Source of the DNA: Rhynchospora pubera
Lineage: Eukaryota; Streptophyta; Magnoliopsida; Poales; Cyperaceae
Direction of reading: 5' to 3'
Assembly: GCA_028095005.1 (NCBI GenBank)
Contig: CM051459.1
Span: 315,458,513 to 315,522,512 of the forward strand
DNA length: 64,000 nt
The notes under the pieces were generated by a model. The model was not told the DNA's origin and did not search any database. It saw only the letters and a program-made list of their open reading frames with translations. A program made the position numbers and the translations under genes. Of this stretch, positions 33,907-44,171 are shown in pieces. How positions within the stretch are numbered: position 1 is the stretch's first letter; every line of letters starts with the position of its first letter.

Positions 33907-34769
33907 AATTAGGGTTTAATAACTATCTATGCTATTTTGTATGAACATTGCTTAATGTGTAATTTTTGAACCTTAGGCTATTATCCATTCCCTCATGAGT
34001 TCTCAACTGGAGGCTCCTTTAGTGAAAGGTAGTTTCCCTTAATACCCCTTTCTATACGTGCATGTCTCCTTTGTCATTCAGGGGCAAATCTGGGACTATG
34101 CCTCCCTTCTTGACATTTGGCATGATTTTGATTGTCGACTATGTCTCCTTTCTATACGTGCATGTCTCCTTTGTTTTTGGTTTTTTTTTTGTTTTTTTGT
34201 TTTGTTCTTTTTTTGTTTTTTTTTTGCATAAGTAAATAAGAACATAAAATAAATTGCATAAAGTAAATAATAATAATTTGGGTTAAACCGCTCATTTTTA
34301 TCACTTAATGTCAAAAGCACCCTCATTTTCACACTATTTGAATGGTCCCATTAAGTTGCTTGTTGGTGTTCCAAGCATTTTAAAAGCAACATCAATCAAG
34401 ACTCAATTTAAGTTTACACACATTAATGATACTCTTTTTGAACATGTCCATGTAAAATGTAAGTCCGTTCACTCGGCAAAAGGTTATGACCTTGTCTGAT
34501 AGCATTTAACAATTTCAAGCACCAAAGTTTCAAGTCCTATCAATTTCAAAATCCATAACATTCGGTCCATTAGCACACAAACTAATCCAAAAACTACTTA
34601 ATCATTCAATACCTTGACAAATAAACGTGTTGACTACCACTTGTCATTTTCAAATTCATGTGAAATAAGACCTTATCTGTCATGTATTTCAAATCAAAGG
34701 ACAATCAAGCACATTCAATTGATTTCCAATCATTTACATGCAACTACATGGTGCAAACCACGTGCCAGA

Positions 34770-35560
34770 AGTGTTGTGCGGGATACACCCATTCCTGTGC
34801 GGGGTACACCTGACAATTTCAGTGGCACAGTTTTTCTAGAGGACAAATGTACTCCACACAGGGACAATGTGTAACCCGCACAAGCCCTTTGACAGTTCAA
34901 AAATATGACATGATGCACTCTTAAAGACAAGTTTGTAGCCTCCCCCAAGCTTGAACAAAGCATTGTCCTCAATGCTACACATCACCGCAGGTAAAATAAA
35001 GAGAAGGCAATTGAAAACATACCAAATTAGCGATCGATGTGGTGATAGGCACTAAGTGTCTGTGGCTTGCGGCAATTAGAGCGCAATTGGATGTGTGCGG
35101 CACATGATCGGCACTAAGTTTTCAGGATTCGGTGGAGCGGCGGCTAGTTGAGCGGTGATTTTGGCAGTGCACGGGGTACAAAGGTTAGTTGTGCGGGCTA
35201 CAATGGTCTGAGTTGCCCTCGAATTGGGTCAAAATGATGCTTGTGCGGACTACAAGGTGTGTTGTGTGGAGTACACTAGCTTGAGTTGCTCTCGGGTTGG
35301 GCTAAAATGACCACTGTGCGGGCAACAGTTTCGGCTTTTGCGGAGTACACTGGGCGGAAATTGCTCTCTGGTGTGGGTTTTTACAAGCTGTGCGGGCAAC
35401 AGAGGCAGGGTATTGCCCGCATAGGAGGGTCTGTTACCCGCACAATGTGGTATGTTGCCCGCATAGTGCTGGATTTTGATGTGGCATGTTGAACCCGTTG
35501 CTTGTGAATGCTCTCCCACCCGCACAATTGGAGTTGTGTAAGCCGCACAATGTTGATTCC
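34770..35560. repeat. Dispersed tgtgcgg(g)-type motif cluster in the Athila-like internal region
   Basis: Many copies of tgtgcggg(a/g/c)(t/a)aca and its reverse complement, for example near 34780, 34800, 35190, 35240, 35320, 35395, 35420, 35450 and 35520. Neighbouring opposite copies can pair, for example GCGGGCAA/TTGCCCGC near 35391-35425. No coding sequence is evident here. Confidence 0.75.
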
Positions 35561-36014
35561 TTGGTTTAATATGATAATTCAACGCTCAAATCAAGCCGGT
35601 TGAATAAATTGCAGCGGACAACTCGTGTGAGGTCGTGCCGAGGCAGGTTTTCATCACTTCTTGCCTGATGGTGCTCTAGTACGAGTCGTCCGAGGACATC
35701 CACAATTAATCAAACCTGAAATTTACACACAAAAATAACCCTATGTAATTGATAATTCCCCACCTCGAGAAATAAGTTCAAATTTTGAATCCATCGATTA
35801 TGCCCCGTTTTTTTTTTCTTTTTTTTATTTCTTTGAAACAGAAAACTAAATTAAAACAAACCTAAATATTTTGTGTTTTTCTCATTTTCAGATTTTTATT
35901 GATTTTTCTAAAATTTCCAAAACTGAAATTTAAAATAAAGAGAAGAGTTTTAGAGTCTTGGGTTGCCTCCCAAGAAGCGCTTGTTTAAGGTCACTAGCTT
36001 GACCACCTTTCTCC

Positions 36015-37559
36015 TCATCGTATCTTCACTTTACGCCCCGTCACTTCATCATAGTTCACCCAAAAATGGTCGAGCAAGACTCTTGAGACATGCTTGGTGT
36101 GCTCCTTCTTGGTTGTCTTAATTGTTGGTTCGATTGTGATGTGATATTTGATGTGCGGTTTGATACCCTCCATCACATTGGGACTCTCCAAGCATTCTAC
36201 AAGTTGAAGGCTCAAGTTGATTTTGGTGAAATTGCAATTCTTCATGTCGGATGTTTCGACTTTGAGAGTGATACCACCATCTTCTTTCTTCTCGAGTTCT
36301 TTAATGATAGAATCTGTTGGAGGATGCTTCAATTCCAACTCATTGGATTTGACAAAGTATGTTAATCTATGTGGAATGAAATTTGGAAGGATATTAGGTG
36401 GAGGTACAACAAAATTTGATTTTTCTACTTTCTCTTGTTCTTCATTTGTTTCAAGTTGTGTGCTTTCTTCACTATCCGTCTCATAACAAACTCCAATCAA
36501 CACGGGAGAACTAAAACCTTCTAATTCTCTATCACTTTGCAATGTCATTTTGGCATTTTGTTCAGCATGTAGACTTTGTGAAGGACACATTTCTTGGAAA
36601 ATTAAAGTCTTTGTCATTTTTTCTAGTAATGTGGTATAAGTATCAAACTTGGATGACAAAGAATCCAATCTTCCAAGAATTTCCTCACGTTTCTTTCTTT
36701 GACTAGCCATGAAATCTTCAAACAATGATTCATAACTTGGCATTTGCAAAGGTGATTGAGAATCATAAGTTTCAGTAAAGAAAGTAAATCTAGGGTCTAG
36801 TTGAGACATTGAACCTTCATTATCCAAAGAAAAACAAGAGTTATAAGTCAAACCATAGTCGAATTCTTCCCTGTTGGTGTACAATGCGGGGTACACTCCT
36901 TCCTGTGTGGGGTACACTGGGCCTTGGGTGCACTGAACTTGTTGTTGTTCGGGCCAAATTGGTGGTTGTGAAGACCAGACTGGTGGTTGTGCGGGATACA
37001 CTTCTGACTGTGCGGGGTACACTTGGTCCTGTGTGGAGTGCACCCTTGTCTGTGGGGGATACATATCTGCCTGTGCTGGATACACTCTTGGGTGTGCGGA
37101 GTGCACTGGACATTGTGTAGAGTGAACCATTGCCTTCACTATTGACTTCACTTTTGACTGTGCGGGATACACCCTTGTCTGTGCGGGGTACACTAGGCTC
37201 TGTGTTGGGTGCACTCTTGCCTGCACTGTTGACTGTGCGGGATACAATGCTGCCTGTGCGGAGTACACCGTAGCCTGGATTTGGCCCGAATTAGGTACCA
37301 ACCTGTTGTGTGCTGAATGGCTTGAGTAGTGGGTGTATGAATCTTGATGTGGACTCCATCATTCCTTTGATCCTTCCCATCTCATGTTTTGCTTGTTTGT
37401 GAATTGGTTCTCCAATCGACTCACTCTTCTTTTCATTTCTTCAATTTGAGCTTGTCTCATCAAGCGGTCGACTCTCTCATCGAGTTGGGCCAAAGGATCT
37501 TCCTCATCACTCCAATTATCCTCCATTTCTTGCTCAAATTTCTGAAAAGAATGGAACAT
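36015..37559 (-). pseudogene. Athila-like internal ORF with VYPAQ repeats, interrupted by one stop
   Basis: One frame runs from ATG at 37559 to 36015, broken only by TGA at about 37361-37359 (after RWEGSKE). The N-terminus (DEEDPLAQLDERVDRLMRQA, then EEMKRRVSRLENQF) looks coiled-coil. The middle is about 18 units of V(Y/H/W)(P/S)(A/T)Q encoded by the same tgtgcgggatacac motif that fills the LTR. The C-terminal half (LTYFVKSNELELKHPP, HVSRVLLDHFWVNYDEV) has no domain I recognise. In orientation it lies directly after the PBS, where gag would be. It lacks CCHC knuckles and any protease or RT motif. Confidence 0.55.
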
Positions 37560-37662
37560 GGTGATGCAAGTGAATTTTTTTCTTTTTTTTATGAACAAAA
37601 ATAAGAAAAATGATACAAGGTCTAGTCTCTTGCTACTCAAGTAAGTTTTAATATCAACACCG

Positions 37663-37680
37663 TCCCCGGCAACGGCGCCA
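37663..37680 (-). promoter_or_regulatory. Primer-binding site of the Athila-like element
   Basis: The minus strand reads TGGCGCCGTTGCCGGGGA, the 18-base PBS well known from Athila-type elements (reported as complementary to tRNA-Asp). It lies 7 bp from the LTR end at 37688. Confidence 0.85.
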
Positions 37681-37687
37681 AAAAGCT

Positions 37688-39759
37688 TGATGTGTAACTA
37701 ATAATACCCTAATTTAGTCCTAAAAGTACCGCAAGCGTACGGTAAAACGTTGGATGTGGTTAGGGGTCGAATCCACAAGGACGGTAGATTGAGTACTAAA
37801 CCTTACTTATTCACAAAATCTAGACAATCAAATGAAGGGTTTAGCCTTAAACTAACAATTAACAAAGGCAATCAACTAAGAGACAAACAACTAACAATTT
37901 TTGGTGTTTTGGTGATAAAATATGCAATGAAAGTGTCCTAGGGTTTCAGTTTTACTTTCAGTCCGGCTTCGGGTCGTCGGCACCGGTCACTTTCGTGCCG
38001 ATACCGACTAGTGCGCAGCAGATTAGGCCTGTGTACTCCGCACTGGCACCAATGTTGCCCGCACAACCCTTAGTTAATGGTGTTTCGACTCAATAACTTG
38101 GTTTTTGACTTGTGTGAGGCAGATCTAGCCAGACTTGGACTCCTTAGACCTCAGCTGTCGCTTGTTGGTCATGGTATCGGGACCGGAACCTAGTCTAACA
38201 CCCCCATTAGGTCGATCAAGCCTCAACTTTCGCATGTTGGCTTAATCTACATGAGTTCACTTGTTGTTTTCAAAGGTATCCACTAGACTTTCGCCTTAGC
38301 AGAAACTTTCTCCCGTCGGGTACCAATTGGACTACCTTTCGGCTTATATCCTACCTCAAGTCACTTTGTTCAACCAATCAACTAACCTACACCTTTGACC
38401 AAGATTAGATGTGGCCATTCATCTAATAGGAGGTTCAGTTAATCAATCAAGGACAAACAAGCATTCACAAATAACATCCAACAAACAATACACATCAAAT
38501 ACCAAATATCAAGTGTCATACATCAATCCAAACATCAAGATCTAACCTAAGCCCTAAGACAATGCAATCTAGACTAGCATATGCTCAAAACTGAAAGTAA
38601 ATGATGAAATGCAAGATACAAACTCCATAATCGAGCAAACAAGAGAGAAAGGAAAGATACAACCGTAACCTAGCCTATTCCTCCTACTTGCAAGCTTCTA
38701 GAGTCGAAATCGGGGTCGGAATCACTGCTGTCGCATGAAATTCCAAGCTCCAGAGGCACGATACGGGAAGCAATGGCGATGGTGCGGGGTGCAATGGCGG
38801 CGGTGCGGGGTGAATCGACGTGGCAGAGAGTGGATCGGCGGTGGAAAATGGTGTTGTGCGGGGTACGAAGTGGAGTTGTGCGGGATACGGTTGTGTTGTG
38901 CGGGCAACGATGGAGCTGTGCGGGGTAGATGAGGCGGTGGAAGTTGTGCGGGGTAGCTGTGCGGGATACGGTTGTGTTGTGCGGGCAACGATGTAGTGGA
39001 GTTGGGTACAGTGGAGGAAAACGGTGGAAGATGAGGCGGCGCCCCAGGCAGTTGCCTAGGGAGTGGAAGATGGAGAGAAGGATCCCTAATTTGGCATGGG
39101 AGGCGCTTTATATAGGGCGTGGATTAGGTTTAGGGTTTGGTGCGGAGTATAGTTAGGTCGGTGCGGGATGCAATTTGGGCTGTGCGGGCTACAACAGGGC
39201 CCAGTTCGGAGTACAACAGCGTGCTGGGTTGGGAATGAGTCATCCAGCCCAAGTGTTGGCCGCACAGCTGGGTTGTACTCCGCACTGGAGATGTCCAGGA
39301 CATGTTGGATGCATTGTAGGCCGCACTGGAGAGCTGTTGGCCGCACAGGAGGAGTGTTGGCCGCACCAGAGAGTTGTTGGCCGCACCAGAGAGGTCTTGG
39401 CCGCACCAGACAAGTGCTGGCCGCACAGGAGGGGTGTTGGCCGCACCACAGAGGTCTTGGCCGCACTAGAGGGTTGTTGGCTGCATCAGACAAGTGTTGG
39501 CCGCACAGGAGAGTTGCTGACGCACAGGTGGCATGCAGAGAAGAGGGATGTGAGGTGTCTGCCGCACAGGGTTGATGTAGGCCGCACCAGATCACTTGTA
39601 ACTTGCCGGAAAGGTGCCGATTTGCGTTGGTTTCGCCTCAAATCCCTGAAATTCAAAGACAAACCAAAAGCAGTACCAAATCCTACAAATCCAAACCGAA
39701 AAGCACACAATTTCAAGAGTTTAGGTTATGATTTTAGGGTTAAGTCCGGCCAAATACCA
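37688..39759 (-). mobile_element. 5' LTR of the Athila-like element
   Basis: Ends in CA at 37688 beside the PBS. The U5 text includes taccgcaagcgtacgg and gggtcgaatccacaagg, typical of Athila LTRs. A TATA box (ctatataaagcg on the minus strand) lies at about 39118-39107. The proposed start (TGGTATTTGG at 39759) is my best guess. Large parts consist of tgtgcggg and ttggccgcac repeats. Confidence 0.65.
39245..39600. repeat. About 20-30 bp tandem repeats, gttggccgcac(c)agag type
   Basis: At least 12 variants of (g/c)ttggccgcac(c)agag(ag) in U3 of the Athila-like LTR. They appear derived from the tgcggcc/gtgcggg motif seen elsewhere in the element. Both strands stay open in several frames because the unit lacks stop codons. 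Confidence 0.8.
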
Positions 39760-42700
39760 TATATATAAATGCTATATCAAATATTAAAAAGTTGAAATTT
39801 TAGAGTTCCAAATAAAAAAATTTTAATTTCAGATTTAATATTTTTGTAATTTCAAATTTTATAGTGTCAAATTTAATTCTGAAATTCAACCACGTAAATT
39901 CAATCATTTTTTTTTGCGATGATTTATTTCTAATTTTAGTTTTTTCATAGTTGTATCATTAAAAAGGTCAAATGAATTAATCGATCGCATAAATCTAATT
40001 TTGTCATTTATCGGTAGCGTAAAAATAATTCGTTATTTAGGGACGCTATATCTGTAAGTTCTGACTTATACAATGACATAGTTATAATTTTTTTTTCTAA
40101 TCATATTAGCAACATAATTCAAATTCACGGATAAATTTTATTTTATTGGTGCACTAATATAGCATAGAGAAAGGTTCCGCTGCAAATATTTTGGTTATCT
40201 CAAATACTAACATTTTGCTATATAGGTAATTTTTTAAATTGTAAAATTTGAACTTTAAATCTAAACCATTGATCTTATTTAATTTAATAAGCGATATTTT
40301 TTCATATAAGTTTTGTAAATTTTAGAGTTTATTTGATACTCGATCAAAGGCTAAAGCATGAACGTATTAGAACGAATCTATCATAGTTAAATATATTAAA
40401 AATAGTTCTACCAAACATTATTTAATTTAATAATTAAATATATTTGAAAATCTAAAGTAGATATATTTGGAAGTCTAAGGTAGTTCATGCCTAATCTATA
40501 GACAAAAAAAATATCCTCTCATACGACATGCAATTTGAGCCCTCCAATTTTCGTTGATCGATCAATCTGAATATATTCTAGAAGTTTAACCTTCTTAATT
40601 AAAAGTCGTGACTACATTGACTTTTAATTAAAAATATTTTTTTAGTTAAATATATTAAAAATAGTTTTACAAATCATCTAAGATAGTTATTTATTTATAA
40701 AGTAAATATAAAATATATATATTGGAAATATATATTTCTTTATATATTGATAGATTTAGCCATCAAAATTTATTAAATTGTGGCGAAATAGCCTCCCCTC
40801 ATCTAGTAGGATTTAATGTTCAAATATGCACTGTCATTGAGCTTTACATAACTTCTAGGAAAAAAAAATTCACGTGCCATCCAAAATTGAGAAAATTGAG
40901 GATTTTCCACCCAAAAGTAAAATCTTCTATTTTTACCAAAAAAATTCAAATTTCTTCTTGAAATACCACTTTATCATTTTAAATATAAATAAATAAATAA
41001 TAATAATTAAATATTAGAAATATAATTTTATGACTATTATCCCTTGTTCCCAATATTAGAACCAGTCGATCAAAACTCGATTGAACTCAATATTCCCATA
41101 TGTTCTTCTCTTTCGCGCAAATAGATGAGCAAAATAAAATTGGATTCGATCGAATTTTGATTGATTGGTTCTAATATTGGGTGCGAGGGCATAACAGTTA
41201 GACAATTACATTTCAATTATTTAACTATTAATTTTTTATTTTAAACGACAGAGTGATATTTAGAGAAGAAATTTTAATTTTTTGGTACAAAAACAAAATA
41301 TTTTATTTTTGGATGGAAAATTCTCAATTTTTATGGCTAAAAAAATAATTTTCCTAACTTTTAATGTGAAAATTTGATATTGGAAAAATAATTTATCGTG
41401 AAAATGCATACCAACATGATTTATAATCATATTAGTACCATATTTCATATTTTCCACATATGCGCAAACAATGTTGTAATTATTATATAATTTCGATCCA
41501 CAAAATAAAATATTTTCTTGCTAGAATTCCTATATTATCACATTAATAAATGTTTAAATATTCCAGAAAAATAATATGTATATCGCATTTAATTATAAAT
41601 ATAGTTGGTAAAATTATTATTGAGTCTGGTTACAGTTAAAAGGATTTGACATATCATTTCGTCAAACCCGATTAGAATCTATAAGTTAAAAATAATTTTC
41701 TAAAAATCTGAAAAATGATAAATAAAATTTTCAAAATATGAATTATAATTTTTGTTACAATATTTCAATATGAAAAATTAATTCAACGAAAATAACTATA
41801 GTACTATACTTGATGAATTGATATTTTTCTAACTCTCTACTTATAACCCATACTATATAATTGGAAATTAAAAAATATACTAACGAATCTATAAATTAAC
41901 TGCATTAGTAACATATTCATATTTATAACTAGATTCCCATCCCATGTATTATTTCTACCATATTCAAACTATATTATTGAATAACGGTGCATAGGAAGTG
42001 GTTATTGGATTTGGTCACACGATATATTTAAAACGAAGGGTAAGTGGGAGGTTATTTGTTATTTTTTAATCATTTTGAGGGAGATTTTTTTTTATAATTG
42101 GTAAGAAAAAGATAGGTAACTACTTTTGGCGGACTGACCTTATTCTTTCGAAGTTTTTTTTTTATAACGATAAATTGTATTTGGGCAAGGCGAGGACTGA
42201 CCTTATTCTTTCAAAGTTTTTTTTTTCAAAAAATGTACTTCAAATGACAATTATAAATCGATAAATATGACCATCATATTAAAATCTTGTAGAAAATCAA
42301 ATTGTAAGTTCTTGTGAAAATGTTTACCATTCTTCATATTTTTCAGAAAAATCAGCTTCCTGGATTTTTATAATTTTTAAGTGTGGCATATTTTTAGTTC
42401 GCAATCTAAGAGTGATATTTTCCAAACTGATAAAAATCTGTAGTGAAAAAAAAATAACTTTTTCTAAAATAAAACACATTGCAATAATATTTAATCATAA
42501 CCTACTTAGATACTGTATTTATTTACTAATATACAATCTATACGACCAATGGAAATAATTTCATGAAATTGGATTAATCTTATTGATCATAGTTAAATCT
42601 TTAATTTTTCAATCATGCGAATCTTGCTTTTCGAGAAGAAAATTTGAAAGAATTTTTTCTTTCAATTAGTTCGCAATTTATAGTAGCCTATAATTATTTA

Positions 42701-43253
42701 TTTATTTATATGTTTATTTATTTATTGATAGAAGAGATCAGCTATAAAAAGACAATAAAAAGTGGAGGGTAGTATGGGATTTGCGCATGTAATAAACGGG
42801 ACGTGTACGTTAGTGGGAGGTTATTTAATTACTTGTTTATTTCATTCATTAATTATTTTGTTTAGAGAGATTAACTTTCTTCAATTGATACGGACGAAAA
42901 AAAATCGGGTAACCAACTTTGGCGGTACAATTTGGCGCCCATGTATAAAAAATGGTTATGCTAAATCTTGCCACGCGGTTTTGCAGCAGCGCTATCATAG
43001 TAAGAACGCAATTAACTTTAATATCAGTCTTGCAATAGTATGTAATTAGCGAGAAAATTAAAATTTCTTGCAATCAACATGTTGCTAAAACCCCTTTTTG
43101 GATAAAAATAAATAATTAAATGGATAAAAATGAAGAATTTAAAACCGGAAACAGTGCTCAATTTGGCGCAACATTATTGATAAAAATAAAGAATTAAATG
43201 CAACAACATACTTTCAATTTGCAAGTGAATATCACTCTTAAAAGAAAGCTCAC
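39760..43253. other. AT-rich DNA between the Athila-like LTR and the nsLTP fragment
   Basis: Mostly AT-rich without recognisable genes. It contains the MITE at 40858-41354. A diverged direct repeat runs about 41995-42135 versus 42770-42930 (shared gtgggaggttattt and gtaac(t/c)a(a)cttttggcgg). A short duplication ggactgaccttattctttc occurs at about 42134 and 42192. The part just left of 43253 is probably nsLTP intron sequence. Confidence 0.5.
40858..41354. mobile_element. Foldback MITE, probably Mutator-type
   Basis: The two halves (about 250 bp each) are imperfect reverse complements, starting ggaaaa...ccatccaaaattgag on the left and ending ctcaattttta...ttttcc on the right. The centre is near 41108. 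The flanks taacttcta (40849-40857) and taactttta (41355-41363) match at 8 of 9 bases, consistent with a 9-bp target duplication. Confidence 0.7.
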
Positions 43254-43449
43254 CTGTTGCAATCCATGCTAGGAGTGATGGTAACATTGACAGAGACACC
43301 ACATAGGCTGGGAAGAAGAGCGGCACGTGAGAAATCGACTGTCGGGAAGTGGTTGGCAACTCCCTTGAGGCAGTTGCACATGGTCATTTTGTCGGACGGA
43401 GTGACAGCTGTTCGGTTCAGCACTGTCATCCCACCACAACACAAACGGT
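43254..43449 (-). pseudogene. Non-specific lipid-transfer protein (nsLTP) exon, cut by CACTA-2
   Basis: The minus-strand frame gives CCGGMTVLN, SDKMTMCNCLKGVANHFP, then LLPSLCGVSVNVTITPSMDC. This is the second half of the eight-cysteine nsLTP motif (CC, CxC, C, C) with the type-1 ending P(S)xDC. A GT donor (AACAG|gtgagc) follows at 43254, the usual place of the single nsLTP intron. Such proteins are small secreted lipid carriers. The signal peptide and first two cysteines are missing because the CACTA terminus starts exactly upstream (43450). That half is not in the window. Confidence 0.8.
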
Positions 43450-43471
43450 CACTACGCGAAATTTCGACTTC

Positions 43472-43940
43472 TGTAACGGTTAATAAAAGGCATTTGTAAC
43501 GGTACACGTAACGTTACAGTAGCCCCCGTTACAGAATGTCTAATAACCGTTACAGATCTATAACGGTTATTATCTAATAACCGTTACAGAAGAATGGCTT
43601 CTGTAACGGTTATTATCTAATAACCGTTATGGTATAGTGGACGGAAAATGTGGTTACGGTTTTATTGAGAACATTTGTAACGGTTAATAGATAACAACCG
43701 TTACAGAAGACTGGCTTCTATAACGGTTGTTATATAATAAACGTTATCCTATTATTGACGGAAATACATTTTTACTATTTTTTTAAGATCCAATGTAACG
43801 GTTATAATCTAATAACCGTTACAGAATCCAGTCTTTTGTAACGGTTATTAAGGAATAACCGTTACAGATATTGTTGATATAAAAGAAATGAAATTATGAA
43901 TTCTGTAACGGTTATTCCTTAATAACCGTTACAAAAGACC
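43472..43940. repeat. CACTA-2 subterminal palindromes
   Basis: About eight units of (T)CTGTAACGGTTATTA-(2-5 nt)-TAATAACCGTTACAGA, some with degenerate arms. They have the same consensus as at 27443-27915 and 32485-32640. Confidence 0.85.
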
Positions 43941-44171
43941 TTCTTTTTTTTTGAATTTCGCCTGTTTTATTGGTTAGCCCAATTTTGCTAGCCGAATTGG
44001 TACCAAATTGGTACCCAATTTATATCATACAATCCAACATGCAGCAGACAAACATATATCATGCATATATCAGATGTCACATATATATACCAAGCACAAA
44101 ACATATATCAATATGTAGCAAAAATTAACAAACTATACATAGAGTTAACACCAAATCAAGTCAAAATTTTC

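Larger units (their letters stand above)
27426..33984 (+). mobile_element. CACTA (En/Spm) element 1, 5' part, right side truncated
   Basis: Begins with CACTACGGAAAAAGG at 27426, followed by subterminal palindromes, a TNP2-type transposase gene, an internal palindrome cluster and the start of a second transcription unit. Similarity to the second CACTA element stops at 33984 (ggctattatc), where the Athila-like sequence begins. The closing terminal repeat of this element is not present in the expected orientation. Confidence 0.8.
33985..39759 (-). mobile_element. Athila-like, apparently non-autonomous LTR element (3' LTR not found)
   Basis: Read leftward: a 5' LTR (39759-37688, TGGTATTTGG...ACACATCA), a PBS (37680-37663) of the Athila type, an interrupted gag-region-like ORF (37559-36015), then the phrase reading EEKGGQASDLKQALLGRQPK near 36010-35945, common in plant Athila-type internal regions. 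The rest (35940-33985) holds no pol and no clear 3' LTR before the junction with CACTA-1 at 33984. A short direct repeat (ctttctatacgtgcatgtct) occurs at about 34048 and 34149. Confidence 0.65.

Noticed and set aside
35250..35582. 110-residue minus-strand ORF
   Set aside because: It is built from the tgtgcggg motif in non-coding internal DNA, with no homology or start context.
37750..37800. Sequence gggtcgaatccacaagg resembling a tRNA T-arm
   Set aside because: It is a standard part of Athila LTR U5; no cloverleaf or acceptor stem could be formed.
39130..39768. Several overlapping ORFs on both strands in the Athila-like LTR
   Set aside because: They are produced by stop-free ttggccgcac repeats; no protein family is recognisable in any frame.
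43450..43507. N-terminal 19 residues of the minus-strand ORF joined to the nsLTP exon
   Set aside because: These codons lie inside the CACTA terminus and palindrome; the nsLTP homology begins only at 43449.
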